Shown in pieces: positions 43,140 to 50,892 of a stretch of DNA of 50,892 nt (its first letter is position 1; every line of letters starts with the position of its first letter). Origin of the DNA: Pseudomonadota bacterium. GTDB taxonomy: Bacteria > Pseudomonadota > Alphaproteobacteria > Rhizobiales > Hyphomicrobiaceae. The notes below the pieces were generated by a model. It was not told the DNA's origin. It searched no databases and saw only the letters and a list, made by a program, of their open reading frames with translations. A program made the position numbers and the translations under genes. Location: positions 1 through 50,892 of the forward strand of contig JAEZRM010000106.1 in assembly GCA_023412805.1 (NCBI GenBank). The letters are read 5' to 3'.

Positions 43140-43178
43140 ATAAAGGCGGGTGGGTTCGGGAGGGTGTCCCTCCCGATG
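43140..43178. repeat. R2 repeat, second copy (one arm)
   Basis: ATAAAGGCGGGTGGGTTCGG begins an arm that continues GAGGGTGTCCCTCCCGATGG. It closely matches the right arm of the 16.5-kb element read on the other strand. A GC-rich dyad (GCGAGGC-CTA-GCCTCGC, 43182-43199) follows, and the ugpC stop lies at 43221. It could serve as the ugp terminator. Confidence 0.75.
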
Positions 43179-43220
43179 GAGCGCGAGGCCTAGCCTCGCT
43201 CGCGTCGAAGACGCGAATGC

Positions 43221-44303
43221 TCAACCCCGACGCAGCGCGCGGCCGGTGGTGGTGTCGAATACGTGCACGCGATGCTCGGGCACATGAAGAGCGACCGTGT
43301 CGCTGCCGAGATCATGCATCGACGAGGGCACGGAGAGCACGAGCGGCGCTTCGCCGGCAAGGCCGTGCACGAGGCGATTGGGGCCGAGTTCCTCGACAAA
43401 CTCGGGCTTGATGGAAAAACCGTTGCTCTCGCCCGGTGCAACGACCGTCATATCCTCGGGGCGGATGCCGACTTCGACGGACGTGCCGTCCGCGACCTCG
43501 AACTCGTCCGGATCGAACTCGAGCGTACCCGATCCGGGAATCTCGACCTTGCCGCGCCCGATCACGCGGCCTGGAATGAGATTCATGGCCGGCGAGCCGA
43601 TGAAGGTCGCGACGAAGCGCGTGGCCGGCCGGTTGTAGACGTCCGTCGGCTTGCCGACCTGCTCGATGCGGCCGTGGTTCATAACGACGACGACATCGGC
43701 GAGCGTCATGGCTTCGACCTGATCGTGCGTGACGAAGATCGAGGTGGCCTTGAGGCGATTGTGGAGGCGGCGGATCTCGATGCGCATCTGCACGCGCAGC
43801 TTGGCGTCGAGATTGGAGAGCGGCTCGTCGAAGAGGAAGGCTTGCGGCTCGCGCACGATCGCGCGGCCCATGGCAACGCGCTGGCGCTGACCGCCGGAAA
43901 GTGCACGCGGGCGGCGATCGAGAAAGTCCTCGATGGCGAGCATCTTCGCCGCTTCGCGCACACGGCGCTCAATCTCGGGCTTCGGCGTTTTCCGGTTGCG
44001 CAAACCATAGGCCATGTTGTCGTACACGCTCATGTGCGGATAAAGCGCGTAGTTCTGGAAGACCATGGCGATGTCGCGCTCGGCCGGCTCGACCTCGTTC
44101 ACGACGCGGTCGGCAATGCGGCACGTGCCGCTCGTGATGGTCTCGAGGCCGGCGATCATGCGCAGCAGCGTGGACTTGCCGCAACCAGAGGGCCCCAGCA
44201 GCACGGTGAAGGAGCCGTCGGCGATCGACAGGGAGAGGCCTTTGATGGCTTCCACGCCGCCGGGATAGATCTTCGAAACGTTGTCGAGCACTACCGAAGC
44301 CAT
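43221..44303 (-). CDS. ugpC: sn-Glycerol-3-phosphate ABC transporter ATP-binding protein
   Basis: A 360-residue ABC ATPase of the MalK/UgpC type. Walker A is GPSGCGKSTLLRMIAG near residue 38; the Q-loop is AMVFQNYALYPHM; the signature is ALSGGQRQRVAMGRAIV; Walker B is AFLFDEPLSNLDA; the switch His is in SIFVTHDQVEAMT. The C-terminal ~120 residues are the TOBE regulatory domain (IPGRVIGRGKVEIPGSGTLE, then SVEVGIRPEDMTVV). The start at 44303 lies four bases past the ugpE stop. It drives import of glycerol-3-phosphate or its diesters through UgpAE. It may also serve other sugar importers. Confidence 0.93.
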   Translation of the reverse strand: MASVVLDNVSKIYPGGVEAIKGLSLSIADGSFTVLLGPSGCGKSTLLRMIAGLETITSGTCRIADRVVNEVEPAERDIAMVFQNYALYPHMSVYDNMAYGLRNRKTPKPEIERRVREAAKMLAIEDFLDRRPRALSGGQRQRVAMGRAIVREPQAFLFDEPLSNLDAKLRVQMRIEIRRLHNRLKATSIFVTHDQVEAMTLADVVVVMNHGRIEQVGKPTDVYNRPATRFVATFIGSPAMNLIPGRVIGRGKVEIPGSGTLEFDPDEFEVADGTSVEVGIRPEDMTVVAPGESNGFSIKPEFVEELGPNRLVHGLAGEAPLVLSVPSSMHDLGSDTVALHVPEHRVHVFDTTTGRALRRG

Positions 44304-44307
44304 CCGG

Positions 44308-45162
44308 CTACTTCTCCGTATCCACCAGTCCCTTGATGAACCAGCGCTGCATGAGGAGGACGACCGCCACGGGCGGCAGCATCGCGAGGATCACGGCGGC
44401 CATGACAAGCGGCCACTGCGGGTCGGTGTCAGCGACGTTGATCATGCGCTGAATGCCCATGACGACCGTCAGGTACTGGCGATCCGTCGTCATGAGCAGC
44501 GGCCAGAGATACTGGTTCCAGCCGAACGTGAACATGATCACGAAGAGCGCCGCGAGGTTCGTGCGCGAGAGCGGAAGGAGAATGTCCTTCATGAATTTCA
44601 CGGGACCCGCGCCATCGATGCGCGCGGCCTCGGCAAGTTCATCCGGCACGGTGAGGAAGAACTGGCGGAAGAGGAACGTCGCGGTCGCGGATGCGATCAG
44701 CGGGATGGTGAGGCCGGCGTAGGAGTTCAGGAGGCCGAGATCGGCGACGACCTTGAAGGTCGGCACGATGCGCACTTCCACCGGCAGCATCAGGGTCATG
44801 AAGATGATCCAGAAGACGGCCATGCGGAAGGGAAAGCGGAAGTAGACGATCGCGAAGGCGGCGATGAAGGAGACGAAGATTTTCCCGAGCGCGATGATCA
44901 TGGCCATGATGAAGCTGTTGGTCATCATGCGCCACATGGGCACGCCGCCCGCTGTTGGGTTGATCATGCCTTCGAAGAGGAGCAAGCGGTAGTTCTCGAA
45001 GAACTGCGTGCCGGGCCAGAGCGGGATCGGCGCGGTCATGATGTCCTTCGCGTGATGCGTCGACGCGACGAACGTGACCCAGATCGGGAAGGCGACGACG
45101 ACGATGCCGAGGATCAGCACCACATGCGCGAGGATTGTTGCGAGGGGGCGGCGCTCGACCAT
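44308..45162 (-). CDS. ugpE: sn-Glycerol-3-phosphate ABC transporter permease
   Basis: A 284-residue permease with six membrane helices. The EAA loop that contacts the ATPase is PDELAEAARIDGAGPVKFMK, and the N-terminus reads ATILAHVVLILGIVVVAFPI. The ATG at 45162 overlaps the ugpA stop by one base (TGATG). It forms the membrane channel with UgpA. Confidence 0.93.
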   Translation of the reverse strand: MVERRPLATILAHVVLILGIVVVAFPIWVTFVASTHHAKDIMTAPIPLWPGTQFFENYRLLLFEGMINPTAGGVPMWRMMTNSFIMAMIIALGKIFVSFIAAFAIVYFRFPFRMAVFWIIFMTLMLPVEVRIVPTFKVVADLGLLNSYAGLTIPLIASATATFLFRQFFLTVPDELAEAARIDGAGPVKFMKDILLPLSRTNLAALFVIMFTFGWNQYLWPLLMTTDRQYLTVVMGIQRMINVADTDPQWPLVMAAVILAMLPPVAVVLLMQRWFIKGLVDTEK

Positions 45163-46043
45163 CAGTAGGCTACCCTGCGTTCGATGTAGCGGAACTGGAC
45201 GACGGTAAGCACGATGACGATAGCCATGAGGATCACGGATTGCGCCGCGGAGCTGCCGAGGTCGAGGCCGATGAAGCCGTCGTTGAAGACCTTGTAGACG
45301 AGGATCTCGGTGGCCTTGGCGGGGCCGCCGCTCGTCGTCGCATGGACGATGCCGAAGGTATCGAAGAAGGCATAGACGATGTTCACGACGAGCAGGAAGA
45401 AGGTCGTCGGCGAGAGCAGCGGAAAGACGATCGTCCAGAAGCGCTTGGTCGGTCCGGCGCCGTCGATGGCGGCGGCCTCGATGAGTGAGCGCGGAATGGC
45501 CTGGAGACCCGCGAGGAAAAAGACGAAGTTGTAGCTGATCTGCTTCCAGACGGCGGCGATGGTGATCAGCGCGAAGGCATCATTGCCGCGGATCTGGTGG
45601 TTCCAGTCATAGCCCATGCTGTGCAGCACGTAGGCGACGATGCCGATGCGCGGATTGAACATGAACACCCAGAGCGCACCGGCGACGGCCGGCGCAACCG
45701 CATAGGGCCAGATCAGCATGGTCTTGTAGCCGGTCGCGCCCTTGATCACGCGGTCGGCCATCACGGCCAGCAAGAGCGCGAGGCCCATGGCAAAGCCGGC
45801 GACGAGCACGCTGAAGATCGCAGTGCGATGAAAGGATTCGAGGTAGTCGCGATTGCGGAAGAGCGCGGTGAAGTTGTCGAACCAGACGAACTGGCTCTTG
45901 AGGCCGAAAGGATCCTCGAGCAGCACCGACTGGTAGAGCGCCTGGCTTGCGGGCCAGACGAAGAAAACGAAAGTGATGATGAGCTGCGGCATGACAAGCG
46001 CAAGCGGCAACCACGAGGTTCGGAAGACCGCGCGCTTCTCCAT
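45162..46043 (-). CDS. ugpA: sn-Glycerol-3-phosphate ABC transporter permease
   Basis: A 293-residue permease from the ATG at 46043 (MEKRAVFRTSWLPLALVMPQ), with six helices and the EAA loop IPRSLIEAAAIDGAGPTKRF. It matches UgpA, including the family segment TSGGPAKATEILVYKVFNDG. It follows ugpB by 108 bases that contain a strong hairpin, and precedes ugpE with a one-base overlap. I see no obvious ribosome site before 46043. Confidence 0.93.
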   Translation of the reverse strand: MEKRAVFRTSWLPLALVMPQLIITFVFFVWPASQALYQSVLLEDPFGLKSQFVWFDNFTALFRNRDYLESFHRTAIFSVLVAGFAMGLALLLAVMADRVIKGATGYKTMLIWPYAVAPAVAGALWVFMFNPRIGIVAYVLHSMGYDWNHQIRGNDAFALITIAAVWKQISYNFVFFLAGLQAIPRSLIEAAAIDGAGPTKRFWTIVFPLLSPTTFFLLVVNIVYAFFDTFGIVHATTSGGPAKATEILVYKVFNDGFIGLDLGSSAAQSVILMAIVIVLTVVQFRYIERRVAY

Positions 46044-46111
46044 GTGGGTGCAGTTCCGCCGGCGCAAGCTCCGACCGCGGGCGGCGGGAGCAACTGAGGT
46101 TGGTCATAGAA

Positions 46112-46143
46112 AGAGGGCGGATGCCTTGCGGTATCCGCCCTCT
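46112..46143 (-). terminator. Intra-operon hairpin between ugpB and ugpA
   Basis: AGAGGGCGGAT (46112-46122) and ATCCGCCCTCT (46133-46143) form a perfect 11-bp stem with a 10-base loop. On the minus strand it starts nine bases past the ugpB stop and is followed by TTTCTATG. It would attenuate read-through or stabilise the ugpB message, so that the binding protein outnumbers the permeases. Confidence 0.75.
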
Positions 46144-46151
46144 GATTTGCT

Positions 46152-47471
46152 TTACTTGTTCGCAGCCTCGAAGCGGCGGAGCAGCTCGTTACCGCGCGTC
46201 ACGGCGGCGTCGAGAGCTTCCTTGGCCGTCTTCTTGCCCGACCACACGCCTTCCAGCTCCTCGTCGATGATGTCGCGGATCTGGACGAAGTTGCCGAAGC
46301 GCAGGCCCTTGGAGTTGGCCGTCGGCGGGTTGAGCGTCATCTGCTTGATCGAGACGTCGGTGCCTGGATTCTTGTCGTAATAGCCCTGCGTCTTGCTGAG
46401 CTCGTACGAAGCCGTGGTGATCGGCAGGTAGCCCGTCTCCTGATGCCACTTGGCCTGAACCTCGGGCTGCGAGAGGTAGTTGAAGAACTGGCCGACGCCC
46501 TTGTAGGTCTCCTTCGGATGACCAGCGAGGACCCAGAGCGTGGCGCCACCGATGATCGAGTTCTGCGGCGCGCCCTTCACGTCCGGCCAGTAGGGCAGCA
46601 TGCCGACGCCGAACTCGAAGTCCTTCGCATTGGCGCGCACGCCAGCCTGCGAGGCCGACGAGTTCATGTACATCGCGCATTCCTGCGTATAGAACTTCGG
46701 CGCGCTGTCCGCACGACGGCCGCCGTAGTCGAAGATCTTCGACTTCTGCCACTCACCCATGGCCGTGATGTGCTTCACGTGCAGCGGCGAGTTGATCTGG
46801 AACTCGGTGTCGAGCCCGTCGAAGCCGTTCGACTTGGTGGCGATCGGCACGTTGTGCAGCGCCGAGAGATTCTCGATCTGCACCCATGACGGCCAGCCCG
46901 TGGTGAAGCCGCACTTCACGCCTGAGGCCTGGAGTTTCTTGGCTGCGGCTTCGAGCTCCGGCCAGGTCTTCGGCGGGCTCTCGGGATCGAGGCCAGCCTT
47001 TTTGAAGAGCGTCTTGTTGTAGAACATCACCGGCGTCGAGCTGTTGAACGGCATCGACAGCATGTTGCCGGCACTGTCGCTGTAGTAGCCGGTCACGCTC
47101 GGGAGATAATTCTTCGGATCGAACGGGAGGTTCTGATCCTTCATGAGCTGGTACACGGGATAGACGGCGCCCTTCGCCGCCATCAGCGTCGCCGTGCCGA
47201 CCTCGAAGACCTGGACGATGTGGGGATGCTGCTTCGCGCGGAAGGCCGCGATCGCACCCGTCATGGTCTCCGTGTAGTTCCCCTTGTAGATGGGAACGAT
47301 CTTGACTTCCCTCTGAGTGGCATTGAAGCCGGCCGCGATCGCATCGACCTTCTGGCCGAGCTCGCCACCCATGGCGTGCCACCACTGAATTTCCTGCTGA
47401 GCAAACGCCGGAGCGGAGAAAAACGCACCAGCCACCACGCCCGCAAAGGCGTGCCTTACACGTCGCAACAT
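46152..47471 (-). CDS. ugpB: sn-Glycerol-3-phosphate ABC transporter substrate-binding protein
   Basis: A 439-residue periplasmic binding protein. The N-terminus MLRRVRHAFAGVVAGAFFSA is a signal peptide cleaved near AFA/QQE. The mature protein begins with the UgpB pattern EIQWWHAMGGELGQKVDAIA and has GNYTETMTGAIAAFRAKQHP, then ATKSNGFDGLDTEFQINSPL. It captures glycerol-3-phosphate for the UgpAEC pump. GGAGG lies seven bases before the ATG at 47471 (four before the ATG at 47474). It heads the operon, with a PhoB-type half-site 54 bases upstream. Confidence 0.93.
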   Translation of the reverse strand: MLRRVRHAFAGVVAGAFFSAPAFAQQEIQWWHAMGGELGQKVDAIAAGFNATQREVKIVPIYKGNYTETMTGAIAAFRAKQHPHIVQVFEVGTATLMAAKGAVYPVYQLMKDQNLPFDPKNYLPSVTGYYSDSAGNMLSMPFNSSTPVMFYNKTLFKKAGLDPESPPKTWPELEAAAKKLQASGVKCGFTTGWPSWVQIENLSALHNVPIATKSNGFDGLDTEFQINSPLHVKHITAMGEWQKSKIFDYGGRRADSAPKFYTQECAMYMNSSASQAGVRANAKDFEFGVGMLPYWPDVKGAPQNSIIGGATLWVLAGHPKETYKGVGQFFNYLSQPEVQAKWHQETGYLPITTASYELSKTQGYYDKNPGTDVSIKQMTLNPPTANSKGLRFGNFVQIRDIIDEELEGVWSGKKTAKEALDAAVTRGNELLRRFEAANK

Positions 47472-47524
47472 CATAGGACCTCCCATCGGTCACCGCTTGG
47501 ATGCGGTTGCTCTATTGGAAGTTT

Positions 47525-47531
47525 ATGACAG
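47525..47531 (-). promoter_or_regulatory. Candidate PhoB half-site upstream of ugpB
   Basis: CTGTCAT on the minus strand, followed by AAAC, sits 54 bases before the ugpB start and matches one half of a Pho box (CTGTCAT-N4-CTGTCAC). The expected second half (next bases TTCCAAT) matches poorly, so this is a half-site at most. PhoB control of ugp is established in other bacteria. Confidence 0.3.
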
Positions 47532-47584
47532 CCTAACGAAACAATCCAGCACAACTATTTGCCGACGGATCAACTTGGCAAACC

Positions 47585-49387
47585 TCAATTTTCTTCCATC
47601 TTGAGGGCCGCGATGAAAGCCTCCTGGGGGATCTCCACGGAGCCGAATTCACGCATCCGCTTTTTGCCCTTTTTCTGCTTCTCGAGGAGCTTTCGCTTAC
47701 GCGTAATGTCACCGCCATAGCACTTGGCGAGCACGTCCTTCCGGAGTGCCCGGATGGTCTCGCGGGCGATGACCTTGGCGCCGATCGCGGCCTGGATCGG
47801 GATCTGGAAGAGGTGGGGCGGGATCAGCTCCTTGAGCTTCTCGCACATGGCGCGGCCGCGCTGCTCGGCGCGGCTCTTGTGAACGATGATGGAGAGCGCA
47901 TCCACGGGCTCGGCATTGACGAGGATGGAGAGCTTGACGAGGTCGCCCTCCTCGTAGCCGATGATGTGATAGTCGAACGAGGCATAGCCGCGCGAGACGG
48001 ACTTCAGCCGGTCGTAGAAGTCGAACACCACCTCGTTCAGCGGAAGATCGTACACGAGCATGGCACGCGTGCCGACGTAGGTGAGATTCTTCTGGCGGCC
48101 ACGCCGATCCTGGCAAAGCTTGAGCACCGCGCCGAGATATTCATCGGGCACCAGGATCGTCGCCTCGATCCAGGGCTCCTCGATATGATCGATGCGCACA
48201 GGATCCGGCATGTCGGCCGGATTGTGCATCTCGATCATCGAGCCGTCGTTCATGTGCAGGTGGTAGATGACCGACGGTGCCGTCGTGATGAGGTCGAGGT
48301 TGAACTCGCGCTCCAGACGCTCGGTGATGATCTCAAGGTGAAGCAGCCCGAGAAAGCCGCAGCGGAAGCCGAAGCCGAGCGCCGCCGAGCTTTCGGCTTC
48401 GAACGAGAAGCTCGCGTCGTTGAGACGGAGCTTGCCCATGGCGTCGCGCAGATCCTCGAAGTCGGCGGCATCGATGGGGAAGAGACCGCAGAAAACCACG
48501 GGCTGCGCAGGCTTGAAGCCTGGCAAGGCCTCGGCCGTCGGATTCTTTTCGTCGGTGACGGTGTCACCGACGCGCGTGTCGGCAACCTGCTTGATGGCGG
48601 CCGTGAAGAAGCCGACCTCGCCGGTGGAGAGTTCCTGAAGCATCTCCTGCTTGGGACGGAAGATGCCGACGCGATCCACCTGATAGCTGGTGTCCGTCGC
48701 CATGAGCTTGACGCGCTGGCCCTTTTTCAAGGTGCCTTCGATCACCCGCACAAGCACGATCACGCCGAGATAGGCATCGTACCAGCTATCGACGAGCAGA
48801 GCCTTGAGCGGCTTTTTTCTGTCGCCCTTGGGAGGCGGCAGACGCGTGACGATCGCCTCGAGCACCTCGGCAACGCCGACGCCCGTCTTGGCGGAAATCG
48901 GCACGGCCTGGGACGCATCGATGCCGATGACGTCCTCGATCTGCTGCTTGACGCGGTCCGCGTCGGCGGCCGGCAGGTCGATCTTGTTGAGGACCGGCAC
49001 GATCTCCAAATTGTGGTCGATCGCCTGATAGACGTTCGCGAGCGTCTGCGCCTCGACACCCTGGGAGGCATCGACGACGAGCAGCGCTCCCTCGCAGGCG
49101 GCGAGCGACCGGGAGACCTCGTAGGCGAAGTCCACATGGCCCGGCGTGTCCATCAGGTTGAGCTGATAGGTCTTGCCGTCCTTGGCCTTGTAATCGAGGC
49201 GCACGGTCTGCGCCTTGATGGTAATGCCGCGCTCGCGCTCGATCTCCATGGAATCGAGGATCTGATTCTGCATCTCGCGGTCGGAAACATTGCCGCAGAG
49301 CTGAATCAGCCGGTCGGCCAGGGTGGATTTCCCGTGGTCGATGTGGGCGATGATGGAGAAGTTGCGGATCAAATCGATGTCGGTCAT
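47585..49387 (-). CDS. lepA: Elongation factor 4 (LepA), GTPase
   Basis: A 600-residue translational GTPase, full length. The G-domain motifs are IAHIDHGKSTLADRL (P loop, near residue 11), DTPGHVDFAYEVSRSLA (G3) and VLNKIDLPAADADRV (G4). Domains II and III follow, then the LepA-specific C-terminal region with ATILVPDEYLGAVLKLCQDR and the final CTD (KKGKKRMREFGSVEIPQEAF). LepA affects initiation and translocation on the ribosome and helps under ionic stress. The start at 49387 has no strong ribosome site, but the N-terminus (MTDIDLIRNFSIIAHIDHGK) fits. Confidence 0.97.
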   Translation of the reverse strand: MTDIDLIRNFSIIAHIDHGKSTLADRLIQLCGNVSDREMQNQILDSMEIERERGITIKAQTVRLDYKAKDGKTYQLNLMDTPGHVDFAYEVSRSLAACEGALLVVDASQGVEAQTLANVYQAIDHNLEIVPVLNKIDLPAADADRVKQQIEDVIGIDASQAVPISAKTGVGVAEVLEAIVTRLPPPKGDRKKPLKALLVDSWYDAYLGVIVLVRVIEGTLKKGQRVKLMATDTSYQVDRVGIFRPKQEMLQELSTGEVGFFTAAIKQVADTRVGDTVTDEKNPTAEALPGFKPAQPVVFCGLFPIDAADFEDLRDAMGKLRLNDASFSFEAESSAALGFGFRCGFLGLLHLEIITERLEREFNLDLITTAPSVIYHLHMNDGSMIEMHNPADMPDPVRIDHIEEPWIEATILVPDEYLGAVLKLCQDRRGRQKNLTYVGTRAMLVYDLPLNEVVFDFYDRLKSVSRGYASFDYHIIGYEEGDLVKLSILVNAEPVDALSIIVHKSRAEQRGRAMCEKLKELIPPHLFQIPIQAAIGAKVIARETIRALRKDVLAKCYGGDITRKRKLLEKQKKGKKRMREFGSVEIPQEAFIAALKMEEN

Positions 49388-49513
49388 GGGGCGCTAGATA
49401 GCACCGCCCCCCGCACCGCAAAAGGCCCGGTTTCCAATTTCAGCAGGGTTAGCGAGGCGGCCGGCCAAATGCCGCAGCGGGCAGCCGGCCTTCAGGGCCC
49501 CATGGAAAGCAAA

Positions 49514-49542
49514 ATGGCCCGCCTGCGGAGCAGCCGGGCCAT
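49514..49542 (-). terminator. Terminator after the micro-ORF
   Basis: ATGGCCCG (49514-49521) pairs with CGGGCCAT (49535-49542). On the minus strand the stem is followed by TTTTGCTTT, a plausible intrinsic terminator 21 bases past the micro-ORF stop. Confidence 0.65.
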
Positions 49543-49562
49543 GATTAACTCCGCGGCCAATC

Positions 49563-49637
49563 TCAAACCGCACCGACCAGCATCAGAACGAGCACAAGCG
49601 ACAGCGGAACTCCCAACAACCAAAGAACGAGCGGCAT
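49563..49637 (-). CDS. Membrane micro-ORF, 24 residues
   Basis: A very short gene with its own signals: GGAGG (49643-49647 on the minus strand) five bases before ATG, then a 24-residue hydrophobic peptide starting MPLVLWLLGVPLSLV and ending LMLVGAV, TGA at 49563-49565, and a terminator from 49542 down to 49511. The peptide is one membrane-spanning segment with a Pro at position 12. I have seen short peptides of similar pattern in other alphaproteobacteria, but I cannot name the family. The function is unknown. It lies between gshB and lepA on the same strand, 94 bases after gshB. Confidence 0.6.
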   Translation of the reverse strand: MPLVLWLLGVPLSLVLVLMLVGAV

Positions 49638-49731
49638 TTCGACCTCCATAAGATGTGGTCGGAAAACGCCCGCCTGAACGTGCTGGTTCCTCCCTTTTCG
49701 GGTTCCGCAAGCAAACGACGATGCCCGGAAA

Positions 49732-50688
49732 TCACATGCCTCGGTTGGCCTTCACCTTGCGCTCCACCGCATCCCAGATCATGGCCGCGATGTCGTTGCC
49801 GCCGAACGCCTTTACCTGCCGGATGCCGGTCGGCGAGGTGACGTTGATCTCGGTGAGGTAAGGTCCGATCACGTCGATGCCGGTGAAGATCAGCCCGCGC
49901 TCCTTGAGGTGCGGCCCGAGGCGAGCGCAGATTTCGAGATCGCGCGGCGTCAGCTCGGTCGGCACGGCCTGTCCGCCAACGTGCATATTCGAGCGCGTCT
50001 CGTCCGCTGCCGGCACGCGGTTGATGGCGCCCGCCACCTCGCCGTCGACGAGGATGATGCGCTTGTCGCCGGCGCGCACCTCGGGGCGGAACTGCTGCAC
50101 CATGAAAGGCTCGCGGAATACGGTTTGGAACAGCTCGATGAGCGAGTTCAGATTCGAGTCGTCCTCACGTACCCGGAACACCGATGCACCACCGTTGCCG
50201 TAGAGCGGCTTGATGATGATGTCCTTGTGGCGTGCGCGGAACTCCTTCACGTCCTCGGCATTGCGCGTGACCATGGTCGGCGGCATGAGATCCTGGAACT
50301 CCAGCACCCACACCTTCTCCGGCGCATTGCGCACGTGAGCGGGATCATTCACGACGAGCGTCTTCGGATGAATGCGCTCCAGGAGATGCGTGGTCGTGAT
50401 GTAGGCCATGTCGAACGGCGGGTCCTGGCGCAGCAGCACCACGTCCCACGTGCCGAGGTCGATCTTGCGTGAGTCGGACAGCTTGTAGTGATCGCCGATC
50501 TTGTCCTCGACGGTGAGCGTCTGGCCGCGCGCGATCAGCTTGTCGCCGTCGAGCGCGATGTTCTGCGGCGTGTAGTAGAAGAGTTCGTGGCCGCGCTTCT
50601 GGGCTTCGAGCAGCATCGCGAAGGTCGAATCGCCCCGAATGTCGATGCGGTCGATCGGGTCCATCTGGCAGGCAATCTTCAGGGCCAT
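49732..50688 (-). CDS. gshB: Glutathione synthase
   Basis: A 318-residue ATP-grasp ligase that joins gamma-glutamylcysteine to glycine. I chose the ATG at 50688 (MALKIACQMDPIDRIDIRGD), which matches GshB N-termini; the frame runs on to 50739 without similarity. The ATP-binding part reads KDIIIKPLYGNGGASVFRVR, and the metal and substrate end has IGPYLTEINVTSPTGIRQVK. It is complete and intact. Confidence 0.96.
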   Translation of the reverse strand: MALKIACQMDPIDRIDIRGDSTFAMLLEAQKRGHELFYYTPQNIALDGDKLIARGQTLTVEDKIGDHYKLSDSRKIDLGTWDVVLLRQDPPFDMAYITTTHLLERIHPKTLVVNDPAHVRNAPEKVWVLEFQDLMPPTMVTRNAEDVKEFRARHKDIIIKPLYGNGGASVFRVREDDSNLNSLIELFQTVFREPFMVQQFRPEVRAGDKRIILVDGEVAGAINRVPAADETRSNMHVGGQAVPTELTPRDLEICARLGPHLKERGLIFTGIDVIGPYLTEINVTSPTGIRQVKAFGGNDIAAMIWDAVERKVKANRGM

Positions 50689-50793
50689 GGGCGTGTCGTC
50701 TCCGGCGGCGGCGCTGAGCCATCTTGATTTGACGCACATGCAAACGGGGCAGGGCGCGCGAAGTCAACGGATATGTTCCGTTACGCTAATGGC

Positions 50794-50892
<99 letters not shown>

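Overview
The window is a GC-rich contig from an alphaproteobacterium, most likely a member of the Hyphomicrobiales (Rhizobiales). The evidence is gene content: a pimeloyl-CoA dehydrogenase pair with its CoA ligase, DUF3597, DUF6285, NnrU, a PsiF-family protein, an L21-type C-terminal extension on L19, and intergenic hairpin repeats. The last 56 bases are pure G, so the right edge is a sequence or assembly end, not a biological boundary. I saw no tRNA, rRNA, CRISPR array, prophage or insertion sequence.

Layout. (1) 0.1-8.4 kb: a phosphorus-linked catabolic block on the minus strand. It holds an iron alcohol dehydrogenase, a gutted phosphonoacetate hydrolase (phnA), an intact phosphonoacetaldehyde dehydrogenase (phnY), half of a TRAP transporter permease with an in-frame stop, an intact Na/Pi cotransporter and a frameshifted DUF3141 gene. 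A divergent LysR gene of the aminoethylphosphonate-associated type lies at 7.5 kb. Three of the six minus-strand genes are broken. (2) 8.4-15.7 kb: tex, a second LysR, a MetE-like zinc methyltransferase, a small exported protein, a class V aminotransferase and an exported matrixin-type metalloprotease. (3) 15.9-18.0 kb: bioY, an intergenic palindromic repeat, RNA 2'-phosphotransferase (kptA) and a lipoprotein. (4) 18.0-22.2 kb: an operon pimA-pimC-pimD for dicarboxylate/fatty-acid beta-oxidation. (5) 22.4-27.6 kb: leuC, a zinc alcohol dehydrogenase, psiF, DUF3597 and der.

(6) 27.8-31.4 kb: ribosomal genes rplS, rpsM, rpsK, rpoA and rplQ, with a hairpin repeat pair between rpoA and rplQ and a strong terminator. 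rplS sits where secY-adk is usually found, and its usual partner trmD lies 4.4 kb away at 32.8 kb. (7) 31.6-39.5 kb: a LuxR-type regulator, trmD-nnrU-DUF599, a succinate-semialdehyde-type dehydrogenase, a TauE/SafE exporter, and a CitE-like lyase next to an enolase-superfamily epimerase. (8) 39.5-42.3 kb: an SDR-phosphotransferase-DUF6285-NTF2 operon. (9) 42.4-43.2 kb: a gene-free stretch with three families of hairpin repeats. (10) 43.2-47.5 kb: a glycerol-3-phosphate ABC importer, ugpBAEC. (11) 47.6-50.7 kb: lepA, a 24-residue membrane micro-ORF and gshB.

Phosphorus scavenging recurs: phosphonate breakdown, Na/Pi transport, a PsiF homologue and a ugp importer with one PhoB-type half-site. 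The least explained elements are the four-unit tandem hairpin array at 42.4 kb, the ~160-bp palindromic repeat family with a partial copy at the contig end, and the micro-ORF at 49.6 kb.
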